DNA from: Aeribacillus composti | GTDB lineage: Bacteria > Bacillota > Bacilli > Bacillales > Aeribacillaceae | Direction of reading: 5' to 3' | Length of the DNA: 64,000 bases | Assembly (NCBI RefSeq): GCF_007827555.1 | Contig: NZ_VISS01000005.1 | Coordinates: 92,757 to 156,756 of the forward strand | Position numbers and translations under genes: made by a program | Notes under the pieces: generated by a model | What the model saw: only the letters and a program-made list of their open reading frames with translations | What the model was told of the DNA's origin: nothing | The model's database searches: none | In this document: piece by piece, positions 1 through 7,668 of the stretch | Position numbering within the stretch: position 1 is the stretch's first letter | How the letters are laid out: each line of letters begins with the position of its first letter

Positions 1-545
1 TTTAAATACTCCTCATTATATGCTTCCAGCACAATTTGCTGTTCAAAGTTTAACATTTTTGCAATGGTGACCACCGCTTTATGATAATCTTCCTTCGATG
101 GACACGCTTTCGCAACAACGGAAAAAATAGATTTCTGTAATTGCTGGAATGAACTCATGTACCAAATCGTATCTAATCCAATGCGGACGTGGGCTACAGC
201 AATCCGCTTCATTCTTGTTATATCTTCATCTGTTAAGGATCCGCTAAACATAAGCAGCACATGTTTTTTCAATCTTTCCTTCTGCTTTTCGATCGAGCTG
301 TATTTATTAATTAAGTCAATCAAAAATTGTTCTTGATGGAGAGCATCATAAAATGCATCGATAATAAACTTTATGTTTTCTTCAATCGCATCTTTTAATA
401 TAAGAGTACAAATAAGATCATCCTTTGTTAGGCCAACCATCGCTAATTGTCTTTGATATTTTTCATCAGTCACTTCAAGTTTTACTTGTTGAAGATCTAC
501 TTGTTTTTCAAAAAGTGATGGAACTTGTTTTCTTTTTTTAAACAT
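1..545 (-). CDS. hemAT: Haem-based aerotactic transducer HemAT (5' part only)
   Basis: This is the N-terminal 181 codons of a globin-coupled chemotaxis receptor; the rest lies beyond the left edge. The visible part is a protoglobin sensor domain. The motif AHVRIGL puts the expected proximal haem histidine at residue 119, and DAFYDAL carries the conserved distal-side tyrosine at residue 66. It aligns by eye with the B. subtilis HemAT globin domain through the segment ILNLEQQ-like end of the domain (here MLNFEQQIVLEAYNEEY). In the family the full protein continues into a cytoplasmic methyl-accepting signalling domain that reports oxygen to CheA. The start ATG follows an AAGGGGAAATC ribosome site, and a sigma-D-type promoter sits upstream, as expected for a chemotaxis gene. 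Whether the signalling domain is intact cannot be seen. Confidence 0.88.
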   Translation of the reverse strand, partial: MFKKRKQVPSLFEKQVDLQQVKLEVTDEKYQRQLAMVGLTKDDLICTLILKDAIEENIKFIIDAFYDALHQEQFLIDLINKYSSIEKQKERLKKHVLLMFSGSLTDEDITRMKRIAVAHVRIGLDTIWYMSSFQQLQKSIFSVVAKACPSKEDYHKAVVTIAKMLNFEQQIVLEAYNEEYL

Positions 546-589
546 TGGTTGATTTCCCCTTCAAAATTCATTATTAGTGTCCACTGTAT

Positions 590-617
590 ATATCGGCAGC
601 TAAATAATAATTTTTTC
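590..617 (-). promoter_or_regulatory. Sigma-D-type promoter of hemAT
   Basis: Read on the minus strand, an exact GCCGATAT (positions 597 to 590) matches the sigma-D -10 consensus. It is preceded after 16 bases by GAAA (617 to 614), one mismatch from the TAAA -35 element. It lies about 45 bases before the hemAT start codon. Sigma-D drives motility and chemotaxis genes in Bacillus, which agrees with the gene call. Confidence 0.72.
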
Positions 618-711
618 GATTATTTTTTAATTTTTATTCTAATTTGTTAAATTTTATATTCAAAAATGAATGATGTTTTATAAAGGCGAAGATTTTAGTA
701 TGGTGTAAAAC

Positions 712-868
712 TCATATTCGCCGAAAAGCACATTCCGAGCAAATAACCTGTAGATGATGTTGCAACTGGCGGCATGAATCAAGAATTTTTTTATAATCGA
801 CAAAATGCGCGTGCAGTCAAGACTTCCATGATGACGCTTTCTTTAACAAAATGATCTTCAGTTTTTAT
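712..868 (-). pseudogene. Possible relic of a ~50-residue Cys-containing small protein
   Basis: On the minus strand a very strong ribosome site (GGGGGGAAGGG) is followed by a frame that begins with ATA where a start codon is expected. It reads about 18 plausible codons, then needs a one-base shift to continue as a frame ending in QLQHHLQVICSECAFRRI before TGA. The two halves join into a sensible short charged protein with a Cys-x-x-Cys pair. No intact start and no continuous frame exist, so I read it as a decayed small gene. The family was not recognised, and chance is possible. Confidence 0.3.
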
Positions 869-1225
869 TCCCTTCCCCCCGATATTTAGATATTTTAGCA
901 AAAAGATGGAATATCTACCATAATTTTTTTGTTTTTTGAATATTAATTCGATTGTTTGGCAGTCTATCACAGTGTGATGATCTAACGGATATCTAAGGTT
1001 TTTATAGACGATTTATTACTGCAATTGTTTTTAGAAAGATCAGATTTTAAATGCTTATAACAACTGCTCGAACGAAATCAGGGAAACACGACACTTCGTG
1101 AGTGGATTTGAAAGTTGAAGAGAGGTGCGATTTTCCTGTAATGGAATGAAGCTTGGAAGGATTAGAATTAACAGAAATAGAAAGAGGAAGCTGAATTGGA
1201 AGGGTTCAAGCACAAAATGGGAAAT
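869..1225. other. Intergenic stretch without a supported gene
   Basis: No open frame with a ribosome site was found on either strand here. The DNA is AT-rich at the left and purine-rich near positions 1130 to 1215. That part reads as short interrupted frames and may be old decayed coding sequence, but no family could be recognised. Confidence 0.5.
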
Positions 1226-1254
1226 ATCAGGAGAGTGAATGGTCCTCTCCTGAT
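1226..1254 (-). terminator. Hairpin downstream of the DUF1657 gene
   Basis: ATCAGGAGAG and CTCTCCTGAT form a ten-base-pair stem immediately after the stop codon of the minus-strand gene. The following minus-strand sequence is only weakly T-rich, so this is either a weak terminator or an mRNA 3'-end stabiliser. Confidence 0.55.
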
Positions 1255-1461
1255 TTATAGCTGTTTAAATTGCGGCTCTTCGTTTTGAATGTAATTTAGT
1301 CTCGCTTTTAAATGATCAAGCACTTCCTGTTGTTGTTTTGCAAGGTTTTGGTATAACTGCTTAGCTTGTTGATCTTCTGTTTCCAGTGCGAAGCTATGTA
1401 AGTTTGCAACCGCACTTTCACAGCTTGAAATAGTTTCCATCAATTTTGTACCAACTGTCAT
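1255..1461 (-). CDS. DUF1657 family small protein
   Basis: A 68-residue soluble, helical, glutamine- and leucine-rich protein. The sequence resembles the DUF1657 family of spore formers, whose members often lie near spoVA-type sporulation genes; their function is unknown. It has no signal peptide and no membrane segment. Start ATG is preceded by a canonical AAGGAGG with eight bases of spacing. It sits beside a SASP gene on the same strand but has its own ribosome site and a downstream hairpin. A sporulation role is inferred from family and neighbourhood only. Confidence 0.75.
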   Translation of the reverse strand: MTVGTKLMETISSCESAVANLHSFALETEDQQAKQLYQNLAKQQQEVLDHLKARLNYIQNEEPQFKQL

Positions 1462-1536
1462 TTGAAAAACCTCCTTATTCTCAAATAAAAGGAGACACGG
1501 GTAGTGCCTCCATAGCCATGAATATAAATTTTTTAG

Positions 1537-1752
1537 TTATTGTTGTTGGAAACCGCCAATTTGTTGTTGAGCAAGTGCAACTAAACGCTTTGTGATTTCT
1601 CCACCAACAGATCCATTGGCACGGGAAGTTGTGTCTGGTCCGAGATTTACTCCGAATTCTGTTGCGATTTCGTATTTCATTTGTTCAAGCGCTTGTTGTG
1701 CACCAGGAACTAAAAGTTGGTTTGAGTTGTTGCTGCGGTTTTGTTGAGCCAT
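1537..1752 (-). CDS. Alpha/beta-type small acid-soluble spore protein (SASP)
   Basis: A 71-residue DNA-binding protein that coats forespore DNA and protects it from UV and chemical damage; it is degraded at germination. The family signature [15 protein letters not shown] is present. The conserved YEIATEFGV region carries the expected GPR protease site after the glutamate. The protein is Gln/Asn-rich as usual. A TTG nine bases upstream is in frame, but the AAGGAG ribosome site is spaced correctly (nine bases) for ATG at 1752, giving MAQQNR as the N-terminus. A sigma-G-type promoter and a long 5'-UTR hairpin lie upstream. In B. subtilis sspB occupies the corresponding place beside the yhe genes, so it may be the orthologue. 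Confidence 0.95.
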   Translation of the reverse strand: MAQQNRSNNSNQLLVPGAQQALEQMKYEIATEFGVNLGPDTTSRANGSVGGEITKRLVALAQQQIGGFQQQ

Positions 1753-1785
1753 AATTTTCAACTCCTTGTGAAATTTTTTTTGGCT

Positions 1786-1846
1786 GGGTTAGCTGGAGTT
1801 GCACCAGCGTGAATCAAAAGATTCACTGCCAAACTCGGCTTAACCC
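1786..1846 (-). promoter_or_regulatory. Long imperfect hairpin in the SASP 5' untranslated region
   Basis: Positions 1786 to 1813 and 1818 to 1846 are near-complementary arms closed by a four-base loop. A perfect GTGAATC/GATTCAC stem lies next to the loop and GGGTTA/TAACCC at the base. Because the sigma-G-type promoter lies at 1872 to 1901, the hairpin would be in the leader of the SASP mRNA, about 16 bases before the ribosome site. It lacks a T-run, so it is not an ordinary terminator. Function is unknown; RNA stability or translational timing are possibilities. Confidence 0.55.
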
Positions 1847-1871
1847 ACCGGGATGTATGGTGTTCATTAAG

Positions 1872-1901
1872 TAGTATGAGTAGGATGTAAAAATCTATTC
1901 G
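1872..1901 (-). promoter_or_regulatory. Sigma-G-type (forespore) promoter of the SASP gene
   Basis: On the minus strand, CGAATA (1901 to 1896) and a perfect CATACTA (1878 to 1872) are separated by 17 bases. This fits the forespore sigma-G consensus TGAATA/CATACTA. It points at the SASP gene, whose family is sigma-G controlled in Bacillus. Confidence 0.72.
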
Positions 1902-2001
1902 AAATGAGAAATGGTAATTTCTGTTTTGTGTCGTTACTCTGTAAATCAGACTAGAAAGGGAACATTATACATAAATCAACAACAAATAAAGGAGTTTTCA
2001 C

Positions 2002-2247
2002 ATGCGAGCCTGTCCGTTATGCAATGGATTTCAGCAACTTCATAAGTATTGTTCCAAATGCGGAGGCATTTTATTGGATGCAGGGAAAATAACTGATTAT
2101 TTAGATGACTACAGTGCTTATATGGAAATGGACTTGATGAAGCTTTTAGATGGAAAAAGAGATTCACTAAAAAATCATCAGTGTATACATCTTTTATATT
2201 GCAGCCAATGCCATGAAGAAGAGCATGCAATCATTCAGGAAACATAA
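2002..2247 (+). CDS. Small cysteine-rich (zinc-finger-like) hypothetical protein
   Basis: An 81-residue soluble protein with an N-terminal Cys4-x2-Cys7 and Cys17-x2-Cys20 pair, and a second cluster near the C-terminus (HQC, YCSQC, H). Together these could bind one or two zinc ions like a zinc ribbon. The middle is acidic with many Asp and Tyr residues. AAAGGAG lies eight bases before ATG, so translation is well supported. It stands alone between two minus-strand genes. I do not recognise a named family; it does not resemble YheE, which occupies this neighbourhood in B. subtilis. Confidence 0.7.
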   Translation: MRACPLCNGFQQLHKYCSKCGGILLDAGKITDYLDDYSAYMEMDLMKLLDGKRDSLKNHQCIHLLYCSQCHEEEHAIIQET

Positions 2248-2303
2248 AGAAAGGGGCCTTTTAAGCTTTATGCTCTGAATTCTTTTACAGCTAAAATTTA
2301 AAA

Positions 2304-2331
2304 AACCTGATGTGTTTTTCAAACATCAGGC
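2304..2331 (-). terminator. Rho-independent terminator, convergent region
   Basis: CCTGATGT and ACATCAGG form a stem. On the minus strand the hairpin is preceded by the stop codon region of the gene at 2332 and followed by a run of six T. It probably also stops the plus-strand gene at 2002, though less well. Confidence 0.75.
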
Positions 2332-2529
2332 TTACTTTTCGTTAATTTTCTCTATGTCAAATGGCGGTTCTTCTTCCTCGAGGTCCCTTGCTTCTTCAAT
2401 ATTGGTCGCATTGTAACGGTAGTGAACAGATCCTCCTGAAAGACCTTCATTAATCATTCTGTCAATGTCCATAAACGATTGATCACGACCTTCATATAGC
2501 GAATCTTTTACTTCCTTATCCTTATCCAT
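2332..2529 (-). CDS. Small acidic hypothetical protein
   Basis: A 65-residue hydrophilic, acidic protein without cysteines, signal peptide or membrane segment. Key stretches are YEGRDQSFMDIDRMINEGL and a glutamate-rich C-terminus (EEEEPPFD). It looks like a conserved Bacillus small protein of unknown function. A longer frame could begin at a GTG at 2553, but AAGGAGGG is positioned for ATG at 2529. It lies just downstream of the YheC/YheD-type genes on the same strand, with a 125-base gap, and ends at a terminator. Confidence 0.72.
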   Translation of the reverse strand: MDKDKEVKDSLYEGRDQSFMDIDRMINEGLSGGSVHYRYNATNIEEARDLEEEEPPFDIEKINEK

Positions 2530-2654
2530 AACCGTATTACCCTCCTTATTCACTGGAATTATTCATTAGGTTGCTCAGGAAAAGGTAAAATTATAAAAAG
2601 AATGTATGATATCATGGATGATTACAAAAATTTGTGCTTGTGCATCCGTTTTTA

Positions 2655-3701
2655 TCAAGTTTTTTTGAAATCGATTCGATTTTTTGCTAAATGATGGAAC
2701 AATTTGCTTAGCTGGACAATTCCGTTTTGGAATATGTCTTTTTCATCGAACACCATCGGTTTCGAATTAACCTCATAAATAAAAATATTTCCTTTTGTAT
2801 CAATTCCAGCATCAATAGAAAATTCCCCAATGAATTGAAAACATTGAGAGAGTGTGCTGCCAATTTCATGGCAAATAGTTTCCAGTTTTTTTGTATCGAC
2901 ACGGTTTTTGACAAAGGAGAAGGGAAGGATAGTGCCTCCATGTACTACATGTGTTGTAATGTTTTTAGATGCGCGCACGCCAATTCCCGAAATAACATAT
3001 TGGTTTTGACTGTAATGAACGAGAATGCGCAAGTCGTATTTCTGATTGTTAATCTGATCGGAGACGATCTCCTGCTGCATCATATACGGCTCGTTTAAAA
3101 TGAAATGTTTTATTTCTTTCCAAATATTTTCCAATGGAGATTCATTTTTTATAGAATTTACCGTTTTGATAATGTAGTTATGTTTGGATTCGGCTGTTAT
3201 TTTAATGATTCCTTTCCCTTGGCTTTGTCCAACAGGCTTTAAATAAACGGAGGGGTATTTTTCAAAAAATGTATAAAAATCTTGTTTCGATGTTACTAAT
3301 TGCGATTCAGGTATGACAGGAAGAAGGTGCTTATTTTTTTGCAAACAAGTAATGACATCCCATTTATTAAAAAAATGTCTGTTGAAATATGGGATGTTTT
3401 TTTTGTTTAAAGAGCGGAAAACGAAATCTGTTTTTTGAACTGTATCGCGAAACGGATAGCGATTATAGACAACATCTGGATATAGAAACTTTTTTTTCAA
3501 CCAGCGATTTTCGTTCGGTTCATATATATAGCCGACGATCGATTTTTCTTTCATGCCAGAAGGTGTAAAAACAAAGCTTGAACTGTGCTGCTCAGCCAAA
3601 TGTCTTTGTATAGCTTTAAATAACGAAATGTTTCCATAAAAAGAACCGCTTCGATCGTTATCACCAGCTAAAATTCCGACGAGCATTTCATGGGGCATCA
3701 T
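2655..3701 (-). CDS. YheC/YheD-family ATP-grasp protein, short form, second copy
   Basis: A 348-residue protein of the YheCD ATP-grasp family, which is endospore coat-associated in B. subtilis; substrate and product are unknown. The lysine-glycine loop YLKPVGQSQGKGII, the DLRILV strand, a glycine pair (HGG) and the metal-binding end YEVNSKPM are all visible, so the ATP-grasp fold looks intact. It lacks the extra N-terminal domain of the long form. The start (ATG-ATG) overlaps the end of the preceding gene by 14 bases and has GAGGAG five bases upstream, which suggests translational coupling. It is the last of four tandem paralogues. Confidence 0.88.
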   Translation of the reverse strand: MMPHEMLVGILAGDNDRSGSFYGNISLFKAIQRHLAEQHSSSFVFTPSGMKEKSIVGYIYEPNENRWLKKKFLYPDVVYNRYPFRDTVQKTDFVFRSLNKKNIPYFNRHFFNKWDVITCLQKNKHLLPVIPESQLVTSKQDFYTFFEKYPSVYLKPVGQSQGKGIIKITAESKHNYIIKTVNSIKNESPLENIWKEIKHFILNEPYMMQQEIVSDQINNQKYDLRILVHYSQNQYVISGIGVRASKNITTHVVHGGTILPFSFVKNRVDTKKLETICHEIGSTLSQCFQFIGEFSIDAGIDTKGNIFIYEVNSKPMVFDEKDIFQNGIVQLSKLFHHLAKNRIDFKKT

Positions 3702-5040
3702 AGATCTCCTCAGTTGAAATTGTTTTTTTCATTAAATATTCGGCATATTGGAATGGAAAGCGCAATGTTTGCCGGTCTTCTTGCTGCAAATCTTTATGCA
3801 TAAAAATGGAGCGGCCAGGCTTCGAGTTCGCTTCAAATAGCCATATGTTCCCGTTATTGTCGATGCCGATATCAAAACCGATTTCTCCGATTTCACCGTC
3901 CATTTTGCGATCAATTGCCTTGCTAATAGAAAGGGCCGCGGTGGAAAGTGAACGGTAAATGTCCTCTTTATTCAACGGCAATGATAATTCATGCAAAGAT
4001 TTTATTGTTCCTCCGTTTTTTACGTGTGTTGTAGGATTTCCCTTTCCCGCCAATTTCGCAGCGATTGCACTGACAAGCCAGATTCCGTTTTCGTTCTTGT
4101 TTGTGTGCACACGGAAATCGACAGGATTTCCATTCGATTGAAGAAGAGAAATGCCTTGTTGAGCAATATATTGATCTAATGATCGCTGTGTAAAAAAACG
4201 CTGCAAAAAGTCTTCAATAGAAGAGAACAGCTTCAACTGGCCTTTTCCGTTCTCATCATAATAGCAGCAAAGAATTGATCCATTTTTCCGATTTTTCACC
4301 AGCTTAAATATTCCTAGGCCAAGGCTTCCGTTTTCAGGTTTTAAATAAATCGTTTGAAAGCGGTTAATCAGCTGTTCAATTGTTTTTATGGACGGAGCAT
4401 GATATGTCTCCGGCAAGTAATGCCTTACTGTCCCATCTTTGGATAAAATATGATGGACATCCCATTTGTTGAAAAAGCCTGAGTTGAAAAGCGGAATTGA
4501 GCGCATAAATAAGTTTTTTTTCGCAGACTGAAAGTAGTCTGAGTTTTCTACCTTCCGATTTGGAAGACGATCATAGATGACATTTGGAAATGGAACGGTT
4601 ATTTTTACCCATCCGGATTCATTGAATGAATAGCCTTCAATCATCTCTAAATCCCAATGAATTTGATGTATCCCAAATACAAAACAAAAAGCGCCTGTTG
4701 AACAGCCGTTGACCACTAATTTTGAAAAAAATATCGATCTGTCGCCCAATGGGCGCAAAAGGGATTTATAAAAACCTGCTGTGAAAATGCCGACAACGGG
4801 GCCTAAAAATAGCGTTTCACTATGGACTAAAGCTTTGATCCTAATATTTTTAGGTAAAAGCAGAGATTCGGCAATATCTTTTGAAATATAAATGCTTTGG
4901 CTGTCTTCGTCATGGAGAATAGAACGGCACGCTATTTTCCGTTTGCCGAAAGAGATCGATTCGATCGTTACATGGGAAAAAGAGCTAGGAAGCAAAACGG
5001 TTTGGTTTAGGTGGTCTGCCTGTTTAATTTGATAAATCAT
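3688..5040 (-). CDS. YheC/YheD-family ATP-grasp protein, long form, second copy
   Basis: A 450-residue long-form member. Residues 1 to about 100 form a beta-rich N-terminal domain shared with YheD. The ATP-grasp part follows, with YLKPENGSLGLGIFKL, DFRVHTNK, a KNGGT turn and FEANSKPGR. The conserved NKWDVHHIL motif in the linker is also found in the other three copies. Its start ATG overlaps the stop of the upstream short-form gene by 17 bases and has GGGGTGG before it, so the genes are coupled. It is most similar in architecture to the gene at 6187 to 7548. A role in spore coat or spore development is inferred from the family. Confidence 0.88.
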   Translation of the reverse strand: MIYQIKQADHLNQTVLLPSSFSHVTIESISFGKRKIACRSILHDEDSQSIYISKDIAESLLLPKNIRIKALVHSETLFLGPVVGIFTAGFYKSLLRPLGDRSIFFSKLVVNGCSTGAFCFVFGIHQIHWDLEMIEGYSFNESGWVKITVPFPNVIYDRLPNRKVENSDYFQSAKKNLFMRSIPLFNSGFFNKWDVHHILSKDGTVRHYLPETYHAPSIKTIEQLINRFQTIYLKPENGSLGLGIFKLVKNRKNGSILCCYYDENGKGQLKLFSSIEDFLQRFFTQRSLDQYIAQQGISLLQSNGNPVDFRVHTNKNENGIWLVSAIAAKLAGKGNPTTHVKNGGTIKSLHELSLPLNKEDIYRSLSTAALSISKAIDRKMDGEIGEIGFDIGIDNNGNIWLFEANSKPGRSIFMHKDLQQEDRQTLRFPFQYAEYLMKKTISTEEIYDAP

Positions 5041-6133
5041 TTATTTCCACCCCGGTTTGTAGAGAGTGTTGCAAGTAGCGGGCATAGCGGACAGGAGCTT
5101 CGTACAGAACTGTTTTTCTCGCAGGATCTGTTTTTAAAACGACATTTCTCCCTGGTTTAGAATTAATATCTAGAATCCATATCGTTTCATTTTGCAAATC
5201 AATGCCGATGTCCACACCAAGCTCAAATAAAGGAGCAAAATTTTTTTCAATTTTTTGCGGAAGATGGTGAGCAAGCTGTTCGATTTGGTTATAAATATGG
5301 TTCAATCGCTGCCTTGGAATATCTTTTTCCCATTGTTCAAGGGAAACGACAGAACCGCCTTTTGACAAGTTGGATACATACGTATGTTTTTGACCGATTC
5401 GAATTCCTTTTCCTTGCATAATCCATTGACCGAACTCGTTTTTTTGAAATAAAATGCGCAAGTCAAATGGACGCTGCTGTTTGTCCTTTAAAGGGAGCAA
5501 TCGTTGAAGAATGTATGAGTCAACTTGTCTCTTCGCAAGAAATGGTTTCAATTGATTGAAATGTTTCAAACGGACGATCCTTTGATTCGCTCCAATGAAA
5601 AAGTATAGAAATAGCGTCTCCTTTTCCTTTTTAATTACAAGCACTCCTTTTCCTGAACTGCCGTGAATTGGTTTTAAGATACATTCCTCATATGATTGCA
5701 AAAATGTATAAACTTGATCGGGATGTTGGAAATATTCTGTTTCAGGAAGATATTGATAAATGAATGGATCAGTTTTTAATGTTTTATATTGTTTCCATTT
5801 ATCTGGGAATCCGTAGCCTAGAAAAGAAACATTTTGTTGTATTTTTAATTTTTGAACGGCTTTTTTGTTTTGAATGGAAGCAGCATCTTTGCCATAAAAA
5901 CAGCGGTCATAAATATAATGTGGAAGCTGAAAAGTACTTCGCTCCCATTTATTAGATGTCAAATTGAATGTAAATCCCGTTAACGTACCATTTGCGAATT
6001 GTACGTCCAACGGGCGAAACATAATACATTTCATATTCAATTTTTTTGCCGCTTTTGAAATATTTTTAAAATAGGCTGCTTCATGAAAATATTTATTGAC
6101 TAAAAATCCGAAAGACAAAAGAGGTTCTGCCAC
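5024..6133 (-). CDS. yheC: YheC-like ATP-grasp spore protein, short form
   Basis: A 369-residue short-form member close in length to B. subtilis YheC. ATP-grasp motifs are CILKPIHGSSGKGVLVI, DLRILFQKNEFG, LSKGGS and DINSKPGR. It begins with GTG after a GGAGG/GGCGGA ribosome region. It follows the long-form gene by about 53 bases, and its end overlaps the next gene, so it belongs to the same minus-strand operon. Biochemical activity is not established for the family; ATP-dependent ligation is an inference from the fold. The C-terminal metal ligands look intact. Confidence 0.88.
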   Translation of the reverse strand: MAEPLLSFGFLVNKYFHEAAYFKNISKAAKKLNMKCIMFRPLDVQFANGTLTGFTFNLTSNKWERSTFQLPHYIYDRCFYGKDAASIQNKKAVQKLKIQQNVSFLGYGFPDKWKQYKTLKTDPFIYQYLPETEYFQHPDQVYTFLQSYEECILKPIHGSSGKGVLVIKKEKETLFLYFFIGANQRIVRLKHFNQLKPFLAKRQVDSYILQRLLPLKDKQQRPFDLRILFQKNEFGQWIMQGKGIRIGQKHTYVSNLSKGGSVVSLEQWEKDIPRQRLNHIYNQIEQLAHHLPQKIEKNFAPLFELGVDIGIDLQNETIWILDINSKPGRNVVLKTDPARKTVLYEAPVRYARYLQHSLQTGVEINDLSN

Positions 6134-6186
6134 AAATATCCGCCTGCCTCCGTTTATCTATATTTACCCAATTATTATATGAATCG

Positions 6187-7548
6187 TTATGAAACATCAT
6201 AACCGCTTATCAAGAAACAATAACGGATGATTGCTTTGGCAGACGGACGAATGGAAGGATTGAGAGAGTATTCAATATTTTTGGATGGCTTTGTATTGAC
6301 TTCTAAAATCCATGGTTTCTGATCCTCACTTACAGCCATATCAATTCCAAATTCCCCGTATTCTCCCTCCACGTTCATTTCAACTGTTTTGGCGGCTTCC
6401 AGTGCTATTTCTGAAAGAATGCTGCAAAGATGTAAACAAGTGCTTTTGTCAAAAATGTCAGATAAGATTTTTTTTATTTTATACAGCTCTCCGCCTTTAG
6501 CTAAATTGCTAACAAATTGATCTTTAGCGGAAAGGCGGGCGACAGAAGAGGTTATTTTCCAGCCCTGATGATTGATTTTATGGCATAGAAACCTGAAATC
6601 AAGCGGTCGATTATCCAATTTGATTGTGTCGATTGTCTGCTGAATAATATGCGGTTCTCTTTTGAGATATGGAAAGAGATGTTTATACATTTCCTGAAAG
6701 GAATGAAAAATAATTGGCTGCTCGCTTTTACCGGGATGGGTAAAGTATATTTCGAAAAGATCGTTTTTATTTTTCAAGCGAATAATTCTTCTCCCTTGAC
6801 TGCCGTTAATCGGTTTAATAAATACGTCTTGAAAATCATTTACAAACACTTGCAAATCTGATTTTTTTGTTAAAAGCATCGTTTTTGGAAGATAGGGAAG
6901 AAGATGCTGGTTGGACGCAAAAATTTTATGAATTTCCCATTTGTTTAAGTAGCGGTGGTTAAACACCGGTATATCGTTTGCAGCTGCAAATTGCAAAAAC
7001 TTCAAATATTTTTGAGAATACTCTAATTTTCTTGATCGAATCCGATTATAAATCACGTCAGGACAAGGAATGGTTTCCTTTTTCCAATTTTGATGAGATA
7101 AATGAAACCCTTTCTTCTGATTTTGCTGCAGATCAGTTAATGTTGAAATACAAAAAAATGCGCCAATTTCCGCACAGTAATTCGCCATCTCTTTACAAAA
7201 ATCATCAATATTTCCAAACAGGATTTTTTCATCGTCCTGAATAGAATCAATCAATACACAAATGACCGGTCCGAGTTTGAAGGTGTTGGTGAATTTATCA
7301 TACTGAAGACGAAGCGTTAAAGATTTTATAGGAAGATGAAGAGCGTTGTAAATCTCTTCACTGGCATAAAGAACGATTTTTTCGTTTCGGATGAAGGAGG
7401 CTTTTGTTTTAACTGTTTCTTGGCCGCAATGTAAGGAAAACGTTTGGATCAGTGGAAGGGTCAAAGCTTTTTGCAAAGAATCGCTTATTTCCATATAGAA
7501 ACCGTTTTTTTCTTCGAGTGGAAGCATCAAAATTTTTGTTTCTGCCAT
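6187..7548 (-). CDS. yheD: YheD-like ATP-grasp spore protein, long form
   Basis: A 453-residue protein, the same length as B. subtilis YheD. An N-terminal beta domain (about 1 to 110) is followed by ATP-grasp motifs VFIKPINGSQGRRIIRL, DFRFLCHKI, LAKGGE and LEVNTKPSK. The loop has RR in place of the GKG seen in the short forms, which may alter nucleotide binding. It is the promoter-proximal gene of the four-gene operon and diverges from yheB. A CATACGAT box about 60 to 70 bases upstream on the minus strand resembles mother-cell sigma-E/K -10 elements, but no convincing -35 was seen. Confidence 0.9.
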   Translation of the reverse strand: MAETKILMLPLEEKNGFYMEISDSLQKALTLPLIQTFSLHCGQETVKTKASFIRNEKIVLYASEEIYNALHLPIKSLTLRLQYDKFTNTFKLGPVICVLIDSIQDDEKILFGNIDDFCKEMANYCAEIGAFFCISTLTDLQQNQKKGFHLSHQNWKKETIPCPDVIYNRIRSRKLEYSQKYLKFLQFAAANDIPVFNHRYLNKWEIHKIFASNQHLLPYLPKTMLLTKKSDLQVFVNDFQDVFIKPINGSQGRRIIRLKNKNDLFEIYFTHPGKSEQPIIFHSFQEMYKHLFPYLKREPHIIQQTIDTIKLDNRPLDFRFLCHKINHQGWKITSSVARLSAKDQFVSNLAKGGELYKIKKILSDIFDKSTCLHLCSILSEIALEAAKTVEMNVEGEYGEFGIDMAVSEDQKPWILEVNTKPSKNIEYSLNPSIRPSAKAIIRYCFLISGYDVS

Positions 7549-7668
7549 TTGAATTACCCCGTTTGCTTACAAATGTTAACCGATTTATAATATTAACTTA
7601 GGTAAATCATGCTATGATATCGTATGTCTGGCAGTTGATCTTGTGAATAAACAGTGAGGAAGATGCAA

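Noticed and set aside
2727..3098. 123-codon plus-strand frame opposite the YheC-like gene
   Set aside because: It is a shadow of a clear ATP-grasp gene on the minus strand.
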